Origin: Hoeflea_A sp965249925 | GTDB taxonomy: Bacteria > Pseudomonadota > Alphaproteobacteria > Rhizobiales > Rhizobiaceae | Direction of reading: 5' to 3' | Length of the DNA stretch: 64,000 bases | Assembly: GCA_965249925.1 (NCBI GenBank) | Contig: OZ252260.1 | Location: 806,001 to 870,000 of the forward strand | Shown: positions 35,485 to 44,029 of the stretch, piece after piece | Numbering within the stretch: position 1 is the first letter of the stretch | Layout: each line of letters begins with the position of its first letter | Translations under genes and position numbers: made by a program | The notes under the pieces: model-generated | Seen by the model: the letters and a program-made list of their open reading frames with translations, nothing else | Database searches by the model: none | What the model was told of the DNA's origin: nothing

Positions 35485-37347
35485 CTAGCGTACCTGCACA
35501 CGGGCCTCGAAATGGTACGCCGCGAGTTCCTTTTCGAGGCCGGCAACGGATGACCGGTCGTCCTCGGTGAGCGCAATTGTAATCCGCATGCCGCGGGCAC
35601 CACCGTCCAAGACCTCGATTTCGGCGTTGGGCAAACCCATCTCCTGATGAACCAGCGCCGCGATCTTTCGCCTGGCGGCGTCGCGGCGCAGGCTTGGTTT
35701 GTAGATCTTGCCGACGGTGGTCAGCGGAATCGTTTCGACGACGTAGATCTGCTTTGGCCAGGCTGGGCGTTCGTCGATGCTGTTTTGCGCATGCACCTGC
35801 AACGCCTCAAGGCTTACCTCCGCGCCCGGATGCAGTTCGACAAAACAAACCGGCAGTTCCCCGGCATAGGCGTCTGGCTGGCCGACCGCGGCCGCAAGGG
35901 CGACCGCCGGATGCGTGCTCATGGCATTTTCGATCATCGCCGGGTCTAAGTTGTGACCGCTGCGAATGATCAGGTCCTTGGAACGGCCGGCCACGTAGAT
36001 TCTGTCTTGTTCGTCCTTGTATCCGAGGTCACCGCTGTTCAGCACGCCATCGTTGAAGACACCGTCATTGTGATCGGGGTTGCGATATCCCGGTGAAATA
36101 TGGTCGCCGCGGATCGCAATAACGCCAATCTCGTGGTCCGCACAAACATCGCCGAGGGTGCCGTCTCTGTTCAGACGCAAGACATCGACCTGCGTGTAAG
36201 GCAGCGGCCAACCGACGGAACCGACACCACAGGGTCCACACAGCGGATCGATGCTGATCAATCCCGATGCCTCGGTCATGCCGAGAATCTCGTAAAGATT
36301 GCGCCCGGTCACTTCCTTGAAACGTGTGCCGACCGCCGGCGGCAACAGCGCCGCGCCGGTCAGGCCGGCGCGCAAGGCGCTGATGTCATGGTCGCCCACG
36401 GGCACCTGCAACACGGCTCCGATGGCCGTTGGGACACCGCCAACCAGCGTAGCCCTGTGCTGCGCCACAAGACGCCAGAAACCGTCCACGATCGTCGGGT
36501 TGCGCAAGCCGGCCGGTGACATGATGAGCAGTTCCACGCCCGCCATGAAGGCACTCAGGCCTGAGACGATGGTCCCGGCGACATGAAACAGCGGCAACGT
36601 CGCGGTCAGGACATCGTCACCCGTATAGCCGCACATGGAAGCACCGCCGAACGCGGCGACCAGTTGGCCGCGATGCGTGTGCGCCACCAGCTTGGGAACG
36701 CCGGTCGTGCCGCCGGTATGAAAATAGGCCGCCACGTCATCGCCGCCACGCGGCGCACCGAAGATCAGATGATCGTCTGGCTGCGCCGCGAGAGCAGTGG
36801 CAAAGTCGACGATACCGTCTTCAGGCGGAGTCCCGGGTGGCGACACACGAACCAGAATGAGACCGGGAACGCGATCGCGCAGCTGCAGAGCCTTCTGCCA
36901 GATATCAAGCTGTGGATGCGGGCCGAGGGCGACGAGAATTTTCGCCCCGGAAGCCTTGAGCAATTCGGCGATACTGTCGGGCTGTAACAGAAAGTTGATC
37001 GGCACAGCATAGCCGACGGATTCCGCACCCCACAGCGTGGCGTGGGTTTCAACCAGGGACGGCAGCATATAGGCGACACCCGGCGCCGGGCCGCCCAGAT
37101 CCGAGAACATGTTGGCGGCACGGCGGATCGATCCCAGCAACTGACCGTAGGTCACGCGACGCGGCTGCTCGTCAGGGGCACCGGTCATCAGCATGGTGAT
37201 GGCGGTTGCGTCACCCCGCCGTTCGGCGCTTCCCGTGAACACATCGAGAATACTGCGTTCCGGCAGACGCTGGTCCAGGGTCAGTTCCGCTTCGAATTTC
37301 TTCACGTCGTCGCTGCTGCGAATCGGGTTACTGCCGAGATTAGCCAT
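35485..37347 (-). CDS. Acyl-CoA synthetase (AMP-forming), ANL superfamily
   Basis: A 620-residue adenylate-forming ligase. A3 motif AAYFHTGGTTGVPKLVAHTH, A5 EILGMTEASGLI, A7 SGDLGYKDEQDRIYVAGR and the catalytic Lys motif TTVGKIYKPSLR are intact. About 65 residues follow that lysine, longer than usual, with a small mixed domain. It activates a carboxylic acid to its CoA ester; chain type is unknown. It diverges from the flavin monooxygenase gene across a region with a perfect palindrome. Confidence 0.94.
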   Translation of the reverse strand: MANLGSNPIRSSDDVKKFEAELTLDQRLPERSILDVFTGSAERRGDATAITMLMTGAPDEQPRRVTYGQLLGSIRRAANMFSDLGGPAPGVAYMLPSLVETHATLWGAESVGYAVPINFLLQPDSIAELLKASGAKILVALGPHPQLDIWQKALQLRDRVPGLILVRVSPPGTPPEDGIVDFATALAAQPDDHLIFGAPRGGDDVAAYFHTGGTTGVPKLVAHTHRGQLVAAFGGASMCGYTGDDVLTATLPLFHVAGTIVSGLSAFMAGVELLIMSPAGLRNPTIVDGFWRLVAQHRATLVGGVPTAIGAVLQVPVGDHDISALRAGLTGAALLPPAVGTRFKEVTGRNLYEILGMTEASGLISIDPLCGPCGVGSVGWPLPYTQVDVLRLNRDGTLGDVCADHEIGVIAIRGDHISPGYRNPDHNDGVFNDGVLNSGDLGYKDEQDRIYVAGRSKDLIIRSGHNLDPAMIENAMSTHPAVALAAAVGQPDAYAGELPVCFVELHPGAEVSLEALQVHAQNSIDERPAWPKQIYVVETIPLTTVGKIYKPSLRRDAARRKIAALVHQEMGLPNAEIEVLDGGARGMRITIALTEDDRSSVAGLEKELAAYHFEARVQVR

Positions 37348-37437
37348 CGAACCCTCCCATCCGGTCGAGCACGGACCATCGAAAACCTTCCTCGGTTTGT
37401 CAAACGGCTGGTGCCACGGTGACCCTGGCTAATGCGG

Positions 37438-37452
37438 GCGTTGTCACAACGC
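37438..37452. promoter_or_regulatory. Perfect 15-bp palindrome in divergent promoter region
   Basis: GCGTTGTCACAACGC, 7-bp arms around one base, lies 90 bases upstream of both the acyl-CoA synthetase and the monooxygenase start codons. A related half, GCTGTCACAACC, lies upstream of araC at 31181. It is an operator candidate for a regulator of this zone. Confidence 0.6.
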
Positions 37453-37541
37453 GTTTAACACTCCTTACGATATTTCAACTGGCTCCCCGCGCCGTTTTCT
37501 GCAACGCTGGCAAGCCGAGGAGACAACCATCGGAGGAGACC

Positions 37542-39341
37542 ATGCTCGACACCACATTGGCAGGCCGCACACAGGCATTTCTCGACGACTTTGGCCGTGC
37601 TCTGGAGGCCGGCGACATAGCAGCCGTCAAGGACATGTTCCTGGAGGACTGCTACTGGCGCGACCTGGTAACCTTCACCTGGAACCTCAAGACCATGGAA
37701 GGCCGCGAGGCGGTCGGCGAGATGCTGGAGAGCCAACTCGCGGCCACCAAGCCGAGCGACTGGCGGCTGGCCGAGGGCGAGGAGCCGACCGAAGAGGATG
37801 GGGTCGTCACCGCGTGGATCCAGTTCGACACGGACGTCGCCCGCGGCTACGGGCTGGTGCGGCTGAGGGACGGCAAGATCTGGACCCTGCTCACCACCAT
37901 GGTCGAGCTCAAGGGGCACGAGGAGGCAACGGGCTTCGCCCGGCCGCTCGGCGCCAAGCACGGGGCTGGCAAGGACCGGCCGACCTGGAAGGAGGAGCTG
38001 GAAAAGGAACAGGCCGAGCTCGGCTACACCACCCAGCCCTACTGCGTCATCGTCGGCGGCGGCCAGGGCGGCATCGGCCTCGGGGCGCGGCTGCGCCAGC
38101 TCGGCGTGCCGACGATCATCGTCGAAAAGAACGATCGCCCCGGCGACAGCTGGCGCAACCGCTATAAATCGCTGTGCCTGCACGATCCGGTCTGGTACGA
38201 CCACCTGCCCTACCTCAAGTTCCCCGACAACTGGCCCGTCTTCAGCCCCAAGGACAAGATCGGCGATTGGCTGGAGATGTACACCAAGGTGATGGAGCTG
38301 AACTACTGGACCCGCTCCACCGTCAAGTCCGCCACCTACGACGAGGCGAAAAAGCAATGGACGGTCGTTGTCGACCGCGACGGCGAGGAGGTGATCCTCA
38401 GGCCCAAACAGCTGGTCATGGCGACCGGCATGTCCGGCAAGGCGAACGTTCCGGAGTTCCCCGGCATGGAAACGTTCAAGGGCGACCAGCATCACTCGTC
38501 GAAACACCCCGGACCCGATGCCTATCGCGGCAAAAAGGCGGTGGTGATCGGCTCCAACAACTCGGCCCACGACATCGCCGCGGCTCTGTGGGAAAACGGC
38601 GTCGACGTGACGATGGTGCAGCGCTCCTCGACCCATATCGCGCGCTCCGACACGTTGATGGAACTGGGCCTCGGGGCGCTCTATTCGGAAGAGGCGGTGG
38701 CCGCCGGCATGACCACCGAGAAGGCCGACCTGATCTTCGCCTCCCTGCCCTACCGAATCCTGCACGAGTTCCAGATACCGATCTACGCGCAGATGAAAGA
38801 GCGCGACAAGGACTTCTACGAAGGGCTGGAGAAGGCCGGGTTCTGGCACGACTGGGGCGACGACGACTCCGGCCTGTTCATGAAGTACCTCCGGCGCGGC
38901 TCCGGCTACTATATCGATGTTGGCGCCAGCCAACTGATCATCGACGGCGAGATCAAGCTGAAGCGCGGACAGGTAACGGCGGTGGACGAAACCGGCGTCA
39001 TCCTCGACGACGGCACCCATCTCGACGCCGACCTGATCGTCTATGCCACAGGCTACGGTTCGATGAATGGCTGGGTCGCCGATCTCATGGGCCAGGCGGC
39101 GGCGGACAAGATCGGAAAAGTCTGGGGACTCGGCTCAGACACCACCAAAGACCCCGGCCCGTGGGAGGGCGAGCAGCGCAACATGTGGAAGCCGACCCAG
39201 CAGCAAGCGCTGTGGATGCACGGCGGCAACCTGCACCAGTCGCGCCACTACTCGCAGTTCCTGGCGCTGCAACTCAAGGCCCGCATGGAAGGCATCCCGA
39301 CCCCGGTCTATGGCTTGCAGGAAGTGCATCATCTGAGTTAG
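37542..39341 (+). CDS. Flavin-containing monooxygenase (YUCCA-like) with N-terminal SnoaL-like domain
   Basis: A 599-residue fusion from the ATG at 37542 (CGGAGGAGACC upstream; the open frame from 37419 lies in the promoter region). Residues 1-130 are SnoaL/NTF2-like (FLEDCYWRDLVTFTWNLKTM). FAD motif CVIVGGGQGGIGLGARL is near 170 and the NADPH motif VVIGSNNSAHDIAAAL near 334. FKGDQHHSSKHPGP fits the FMO fingerprint, and LIVYATGYGSMNGW is the C-terminal ATG motif. Plant YUCCA enzymes of this class decarboxylate an indole-3-oxo acid, but the reaction here is unknown. It is followed 46 bp later by a SABATH-like methyltransferase. Confidence 0.92.
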   Translation: MLDTTLAGRTQAFLDDFGRALEAGDIAAVKDMFLEDCYWRDLVTFTWNLKTMEGREAVGEMLESQLAATKPSDWRLAEGEEPTEEDGVVTAWIQFDTDVARGYGLVRLRDGKIWTLLTTMVELKGHEEATGFARPLGAKHGAGKDRPTWKEELEKEQAELGYTTQPYCVIVGGGQGGIGLGARLRQLGVPTIIVEKNDRPGDSWRNRYKSLCLHDPVWYDHLPYLKFPDNWPVFSPKDKIGDWLEMYTKVMELNYWTRSTVKSATYDEAKKQWTVVVDRDGEEVILRPKQLVMATGMSGKANVPEFPGMETFKGDQHHSSKHPGPDAYRGKKAVVIGSNNSAHDIAAALWENGVDVTMVQRSSTHIARSDTLMELGLGALYSEEAVAAGMTTEKADLIFASLPYRILHEFQIPIYAQMKERDKDFYEGLEKAGFWHDWGDDDSGLFMKYLRRGSGYYIDVGASQLIIDGEIKLKRGQVTAVDETGVILDDGTHLDADLIVYATGYGSMNGWVADLMGQAAADKIGKVWGLGSDTTKDPGPWEGEQRNMWKPTQQQALWMHGGNLHQSRHYSQFLALQLKARMEGIPTPVYGLQEVHHLS

Positions 39342-39387
39342 CGGGCCGCCCAGGGCGCGCATTGTGACCGCATACGGAGAGTCGTCC

Positions 39388-40470
39388 ATGCAGGAAGACG
39401 AACGATCGACGGAGGGCATGGTCGACTATGGCGACAACTCGGCCATGCAGCAGCAGCTGGTCACCCACAACGCCGCACACATTCGCGATCTGGTGCGCCG
39501 TCTGGATCTCGTTCAGCCGGAACTGACCCTCGTCGATTATGGCTGCGGCCCCGGGCCGAGCGCCATCGCGGCGGTGGCTCCGGCCATCGAAACCTATCGC
39601 ACCCGGTTTCCGGATGTACCGGTTTCCGTTTGCCACGCCGACCTGCCGGGCAACGACTGGAACAGCCTGTTCGCACTCGCCGACGGCCCGTCAGGATACG
39701 CAGCGCCGTTGATCCGAACCGGCGCGGCTGTCGGTAGCTTCTACGAGCGCTTGGTAGCTGACAAATCAGTCGATCTCGGCACCTGCTTCATGGCCAGCCA
39801 TTGGCTGAGCCACGCTCCCCACCTCGATGCACCGGGCTCGATCTGGTTCGCCGATCTGCAGGGCGAAGCGAGAAGGCAAATGAAGGCGCTCGCGCGCGGC
39901 GACTGGATCCGTTTCCTGCAATGCCGGGCAAGCGAACTGCGAAGCGGCGGCTACCTCCTGGTGTGCTGCCTGGGCGCGGTTCCGGACGATGGCGAGACCA
40001 ACGGCCAGGCGGCCTCCGGCCGCGGTGTCTACCGGGCCATCCAATTGGTCGCACAGGAGATGGCGGACGAAGGACTCATCGACAAAACCGTGCTCGACCG
40101 GTTTGTCTTCGGACTCTGGTTCATGACCGCGACCGAGGCGCGGGAACCGCTGGAAACCGATCCCGAGTTGGCGCGTGCCTTCGACATTGAAGAGATCTCG
40201 GCGATACCGGCGCCGCGCAATCCTGCGGATGTCTATGCCGACATCATCGACGACCCGGCTGAATACGCCAGGCTCTATGTCGGCTATATCCGCGGCTTCG
40301 GCCATTCGACGCTGCATGAACATCTGTTCGAACCGGGCGCGACGAAGGGCTGGGACGCAGACCGTCTGGCCGGGGAGTTCTACCGTCGGCTGGACGACCT
40401 GTATCGATCATCCCCGGGCAAGCATGCCGGGGAAACCTGGTATTTGACGGTTGTCCTGCGCAAAACGTGA
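39388..40470 (+). CDS. SABATH-type carboxyl methyltransferase (SAM-dependent)
   Basis: A 360-residue protein from the ATG at 39388 (GGAGAG upstream; GTG at 39364 is less likely). The SAM site LVDYGCGPGPSAIAAVAPAI, the SABATH block VCHADLPGNDWNSLFALA, then GSFYERLVADKSVDLG and SHWLSHAP correspond one by one to plant salicylate/jasmonate/indole-acetate carboxyl methyltransferases. It would methylate a small carboxylic acid to a volatile or signalling methyl ester. It sits in line with the YUCCA-like monooxygenase. Confidence 0.88.
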   Translation: MQEDERSTEGMVDYGDNSAMQQQLVTHNAAHIRDLVRRLDLVQPELTLVDYGCGPGPSAIAAVAPAIETYRTRFPDVPVSVCHADLPGNDWNSLFALADGPSGYAAPLIRTGAAVGSFYERLVADKSVDLGTCFMASHWLSHAPHLDAPGSIWFADLQGEARRQMKALARGDWIRFLQCRASELRSGGYLLVCCLGAVPDDGETNGQAASGRGVYRAIQLVAQEMADEGLIDKTVLDRFVFGLWFMTATEAREPLETDPELARAFDIEEISAIPAPRNPADVYADIIDDPAEYARLYVGYIRGFGHSTLHEHLFEPGATKGWDADRLAGEFYRRLDDLYRSSPGKHAGETWYLTVVLRKT

Positions 40471-40504
40471 TCTCTGAATGTCGGGGCATGCCTCGACGTG
40501 CTGG

Positions 40505-40910
40505 TCAACTGCCGGCACCGGCTTTTTTCGTAGACTCTTGCGGCTCTCGGAGCGCTTGATAGTCGTCCGAATAGTCGATCTCAATTTCGATCCAGATGGG
40601 CAGGTGATCCGACATCTCGAACGTCGTCCAGAGCTTATAGCTTCGGGAAAAGTCGGTGTACGGCTGCATTCCAAATACCGCGCGCCGCGCATCGCAGATC
40701 GGCCGGTAATGGTGCATCATGTCTTCCCGCGAAATCCGTCGCGTCGGCCCATCTCGGTCGGCGCCTGGCAAAGCGTCGAACTCGTCCTGCGGGTACGGCC
40801 CGAACACGGCCTTGCGCCAGTCGAAAACACCATGTCGGATAAGGCGTGTCTTGTGGGTTGCCGCACCCTTGTCGGTGAACGCCATCTGATTCTCCACCAC
40901 GAACAAATTC
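40505..40910 (-). pseudogene. Endonuclease/exonuclease/phosphatase-family protein, C-terminal fragment
   Basis: The readable part contains MAFTDKGAATHKTRLIRHGV, GVFDWRKAVFGPYP and the C-terminal motif EMSDHLPIWIEIEIDYS with the catalytic SDH of this fold. Only about 130 residues remain. The N-terminal metal-binding and catalytic half is missing; in its place the 3' end of the TetR gene starts at 40911. The frame stays open, so a short peptide might be made, but it cannot be an enzyme. Confidence 0.7.
40511..40528 (+). terminator. Weak terminator after the methyltransferase gene
   Basis: GCCGG/CCGGC with a 2-base loop (or a 4-bp stem with a 4-base loop), then six T residues. It lies 41 bases beyond the methyltransferase stop and overlaps the end of the nuclease remnant. 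The stem is short, so efficiency is doubtful. Confidence 0.4.
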
Positions 40911-41507
40911 TTATGGAGTTTTTTGGCGCACGGGCTTCTCGGCAAAACGGCAAATCAGGTCGACGTGGCTGTCTAGCCATTCGTGATCAAGAGGCAACCC
41001 GGCGATCAGCTTTCGAAAGTAAGGGACCGCAATTGCCGTCTCAACAAGCAGACGCCGGGGCGCGTCGGGCAACAGTTCCCCTCGCGCTTCCGCCGCGGCA
41101 AAAACGGCTTCCACACCGGCGATCCGCTCTTTCATAAAATCATTGATGACAGTGCGTGCCTCCTGATCGGTGGCCGCAGCGGCAATCACTTGGGGCGCAA
41201 TCTGACCCCACGGCGTCTCATTGAGAGCCGCCATCAGAATTCCCAGCATCCAGGTCAGGTCGGCTCTCAGCGGCCCGTTGGTTTTCGGGGAGATGACGGG
41301 TGGCGTCGCCGCTCGCTTAAACGCATCATTTCGCAACTGTTCCAGTTTCGGCCAGTGCCGATAAAGGGTGCTGCGCGAGATACCGGTTTTTGCGCTGATT
41401 GACCCATGGGTAATCCGCAGAACGCCTTCATCCTGAAGGATTTCTAGCGCTGCATCCAAGGCCACATTCCGTGTTGCGATGCGGCGTGGATCCTCTTGTT
41501 CGTTCAT
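40911..41507 (-). CDS. TetR-family transcriptional regulator
   Basis: A 198-residue regulator. DNA-binding domain: NVALDAALEILQDEGVLRIT, then ISAKTGISRSTLYRHWPKLE. The C-terminal domain starts PLRADLTWMLGILMAALNET and resembles the TetR_C_11-type. It diverges from the DUF5519 gene at 41597, with a small palindrome between them, so it probably controls itself and that gene. Confidence 0.92.
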   Translation of the reverse strand: MNEQEDPRRIATRNVALDAALEILQDEGVLRITHGSISAKTGISRSTLYRHWPKLEQLRNDAFKRAATPPVISPKTNGPLRADLTWMLGILMAALNETPWGQIAPQVIAAAATDQEARTVINDFMKERIAGVEAVFAAAEARGELLPDAPRRLLVETAIAVPYFRKLIAGLPLDHEWLDSHVDLICRFAEKPVRQKTP

Positions 41508-41537
41508 GTCACCTCTTTACGAGACATTTTGTTGCGA

Positions 41538-41553
41538 AACAATACAAATTGTT
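41538..41553. promoter_or_regulatory. Operator candidate between tetR and the DUF5519 gene
   Basis: AACAAT-ACAA-ATTGTT, a 6-bp-arm palindrome, lies 31 bases before the tetR start and 44 bases before the rightward start. It sits in AT-rich DNA with promoter-like composition. Confidence 0.5.
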
Positions 41554-41596
41554 CTACAGTGGCGCGGATAAATCCGGCCGAAAAGGAACACCAGGT

Positions 41597-42151
41597 GTGA
41601 AGCTTAAATCAGTATGCGGCGGGTTGGTGATCATAGCCGCGGTTTCTTTGGGGATAATCCCTGCAAACGCTGAACTTCGGGATCTGCCGAACCGAAGCGG
41701 TCCCATACCTATGACGACCAGCGGCGTGCCGCATGTTCAAATTGGCGTCGAACCGGTTCCGGAGATTTCAGCGGAGCTGCTTAATCGGGTTTCCGACATT
41801 CCGGGCATCGAGATTCGCGATACGGTGGTTTCGTTGCCTGGCGCATTGGGCTTCTGGCTGAACGAGGACATAAAGCTCGCCCGTCCCGATGTGATCGTCC
41901 GTGGGCGTGAATTCGCGCACGTGCACCCTGACGGCAGCTTGCATGCGTCGCTTGCTCCGGATCTTGCGCGCAAGGCCGTCGAAGCAGGCTGGGCCATCTA
42001 TCACCCCTGGGCCAATCAACGACCAGGTTGGGAGGGGTTTGTGATGATCTATACCCCCGGATCCCAAGATGAACTGGAGGTGGTCTTTCAGCTGGTGAAG
42101 GAGTCCTACAATTTTGTCACAGGACGTGGCGCACCTTCGACAGAAGACTGA
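41597..42151 (+). CDS. Secreted DUF5519 (luciferase-like named) protein
   Basis: A 184-residue protein from the GTG at 41597, chosen because it starts a proper signal peptide (KLKSVCGGLVIIAAVSLG, cleaved after PANA). The mature domain has REFAHVHPDGSLHASLAP, then KAVEAGWAIYHPWANQ and ELEVVFQLVKESYNFVTGRG, the marks of DUF5519, often labelled luciferase without support. The HVHPDGS segment suggests a metal or ligand site. The function is unknown; TetR control is likely. Confidence 0.82.
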   Translation: MKLKSVCGGLVIIAAVSLGIIPANAELRDLPNRSGPIPMTTSGVPHVQIGVEPVPEISAELLNRVSDIPGIEIRDTVVSLPGALGFWLNEDIKLARPDVIVRGREFAHVHPDGSLHASLAPDLARKAVEAGWAIYHPWANQRPGWEGFVMIYTPGSQDELEVVFQLVKESYNFVTGRGAPSTED

Positions 42152-42236
42152 AGTTTCCGGTTACAAATATTTCCAGGCCGAACTCTGATCCGCTACGGTA
42201 CAACGTGAATAGCGAACAAGGATTCGCGCCATCCCC

Positions 42237-43352
42237 TCACCCCACCTCCGTCTCGAACACCGCCGGCAGCGTTACCTCCAGCAGTTCGCAATCTTCGGAA
42301 CAATCGCGGTAGGCGGTCTTGAGATAGGGCGGCAGCACGAAGGCGTCGCCGGCGGCGATGGCATACGGGTCTTCGCCGTCGACCTGCAGCGTCATCGCGC
42401 CCTCCATGACGAAGGTGAACAGGATGTCGGTGTTGTGGCTGGTGGGCGGTGCCGTTTCGCCCTGGACGGGGCGCGCCACCTGTACGCCGGCGATGCCTTG
42501 TGTCGCCTCGCCGATACCGGTGTCGCGAGCCTCGAAACCCGGAATGCGCCACGGTTTCCAGGTCGCCTCGGCCACCTTGTCGAAGACGAAGCGGGTGCCC
42601 TGCCATTGGCGATCCGGATTGACCGTGTCGGTCGGCAGCGTCATCTGGTGATCGATCGAGGTCATGTGTTCGGCCGGCACGCCGATCTCGATCACTTCGA
42701 CATTGTCGGAGGCGTGCAGCACCCGATGGCGGATTTCCGGCGGCTGGATGACGCAGTCGCCGGCGGTCAACCGGATCGGCGGTCCCTGGTCCTCATAGAC
42801 CACATCGACCCAGCCGCGGTAGCAGAAGATCAACTGGAAGCCCACCGTGTGGTAATGGACCATATCGGGCACCGGCCCGCCGTCCGGGATGCGGATGTGC
42901 GAGGCGATGATCGAACCGCCCAGCCGGTCCGGGATCAGGTCGCGATAGCGCATACCGGCGCGGCCGATCACCCAGCTGTCGCTGTCCTTGAGCCGACGCA
43001 CCAGGAAGGAATGCTGCGTCTCCGGCTGCACGAGCGGCGGGTTGACGTCGACGATCTCGACGCGGGTGCCGCCGGGGCTCGTGAGCTCCGTTTCTCCGCC
43101 TGCAAAGCGCTCGGGCTCGTCGCACAGAACCCGGAGCGTGCCGGTCGGCGCCTCGGCGTCGCGCTCCAGCCGCAGCGTCACGCCGTGCCCGGACAGGACG
43201 GCAACGGCCGGATCGTCGGCCGGGAATATCTTGTCGAGTCGGAAGCCCAGCGATTTCAGGAAAAACGGCAGATCCTCACCGAAGTCGCGGGTCGGCAGTC
43301 GAATCTCTGCGCCGGCAATGGCATCGGGCTTGGTGTCGGGCTGGGCGCTCAT
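42237..43352 (-). CDS. VOC-cupin-cupin fusion protein
   Basis: A 371-residue protein in three parts. Residues 15-110 look like a VOC half-module (EIRLPTRDFGEDLPFFLKSL, VTLRLERDAEAP). Two cupins follow: DMVHYHTVGFQLIFCYRGW with PPEIRHRVLHAS (about 165-225), and NTDILFTFVMEGAMTLQVDG with GDAFVLPPYLKTAY (about 305-355). The first cupin keeps His ligands; the second has few, so one active centre is likely. It might be a dioxygenase, isomerase or a sensing protein. It is the last gene of hyuA-hyuB-regulator-cupin, 46 bp after the regulator. Confidence 0.8.
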   Translation of the reverse strand: MSAQPDTKPDAIAGAEIRLPTRDFGEDLPFFLKSLGFRLDKIFPADDPAVAVLSGHGVTLRLERDAEAPTGTLRVLCDEPERFAGGETELTSPGGTRVEIVDVNPPLVQPETQHSFLVRRLKDSDSWVIGRAGMRYRDLIPDRLGGSIIASHIRIPDGGPVPDMVHYHTVGFQLIFCYRGWVDVVYEDQGPPIRLTAGDCVIQPPEIRHRVLHASDNVEVIEIGVPAEHMTSIDHQMTLPTDTVNPDRQWQGTRFVFDKVAEATWKPWRIPGFEARDTGIGEATQGIAGVQVARPVQGETAPPTSHNTDILFTFVMEGAMTLQVDGEDPYAIAAGDAFVLPPYLKTAYRDCSEDCELLEVTLPAVFETEVG

Positions 43353-43398
43353 GGCGATCCCTCCTGTTCACATATGTCGGATTTCGAAGTCTTTCGCG

Positions 43399-44010
43399 TC
43401 ATGTCTGTGCCTGCGGCTTGGCGTCGACGGTGGTGACGACGAGAATGCGCGCCGGTCCGTCGCCGCCGGCGATATAGGCGTGCGGCATCATCCCGTCGAA
43501 ATAGATGCTGTCGCCGGCCTCCAGCAGCAGCGGCGCATAGAAATCGGTGTGCAGAACCAGCTGACCGTCAAGCACATAAAGGAACTCTTCGCCCGGATGG
43601 CTGGCGAGGCCGCCGACCTCGGCGACGGAGCGCTTGTCAACGATGTTGACCGCCGGATGCATCTTCTTGTTGGCGAGGTCCGTGCACAGCACCTGCGAAA
43701 GGTAGCGGGCGGTTTCCACCTGCGCCTCGTCGGCGTGGCGCGAGACGGAGCGCACACCGCTGCGGATGGGGCTTGCCGCATCCTCGAAAAAGGCTGTGAT
43801 GTCGACCGCCAGCGCCTGGCTGAGAATGTACAGATTATGGGCGCTGACCGGTGTCTGTTCGTTCTCGACCCGCGACAGCGTCGCCTCCGAAATGCCGGTC
43901 CGCTTGGAGAGATCGGCCAACGACAGTGCCATGGCACGACGGAACGCCTTGAGCTTGGTGCCGACTTCCAGTTCCTTGAAGCGCCGCGTCTCGATCGGTT
44001 TTTCAGTCAT
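43399..44010 (-). CDS. XRE-family regulator with C-terminal cupin domain
   Basis: A 203-residue protein from the ATG at 44010. Helix-turn-helix at about 20-70 (FRRAMALSLADLSKRTGISE, ATLSRVENEQTPVSAHNLY), cupin at about 125-195 (LASHPGEEFLYVLDGQLVLH, GDSIYFDGMMPHAYI). Such PuuR/SutR-like regulators sense small metabolites and usually control neighbouring catabolic operons. It lies inside the hyu operon; the twin motifs in the hyuA/kynureninase divergent region are candidate sites. Confidence 0.92.
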   Translation of the reverse strand: MTEKPIETRRFKELEVGTKLKAFRRAMALSLADLSKRTGISEATLSRVENEQTPVSAHNLYILSQALAVDITAFFEDAASPIRSGVRSVSRHADEAQVETARYLSQVLCTDLANKKMHPAVNIVDKRSVAEVGGLASHPGEEFLYVLDGQLVLHTDFYAPLLLEAGDSIYFDGMMPHAYIAGGDGPARILVVTTVDAKPQAQT

Positions 44011-44029
44011 CGCCCACTCCCCCTTGACC

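Noticed and set aside
37455..39020. 521-codon minus-strand frame over the flavin monooxygenase gene
   Set aside because: Codon-usage shadow; no motif, while the plus strand has both nucleotide-binding motifs.
41597..42151. Light-producing luciferase
   Set aside because: The family label luciferase for DUF5519 is not supported by any luciferase fold or flavin motif.
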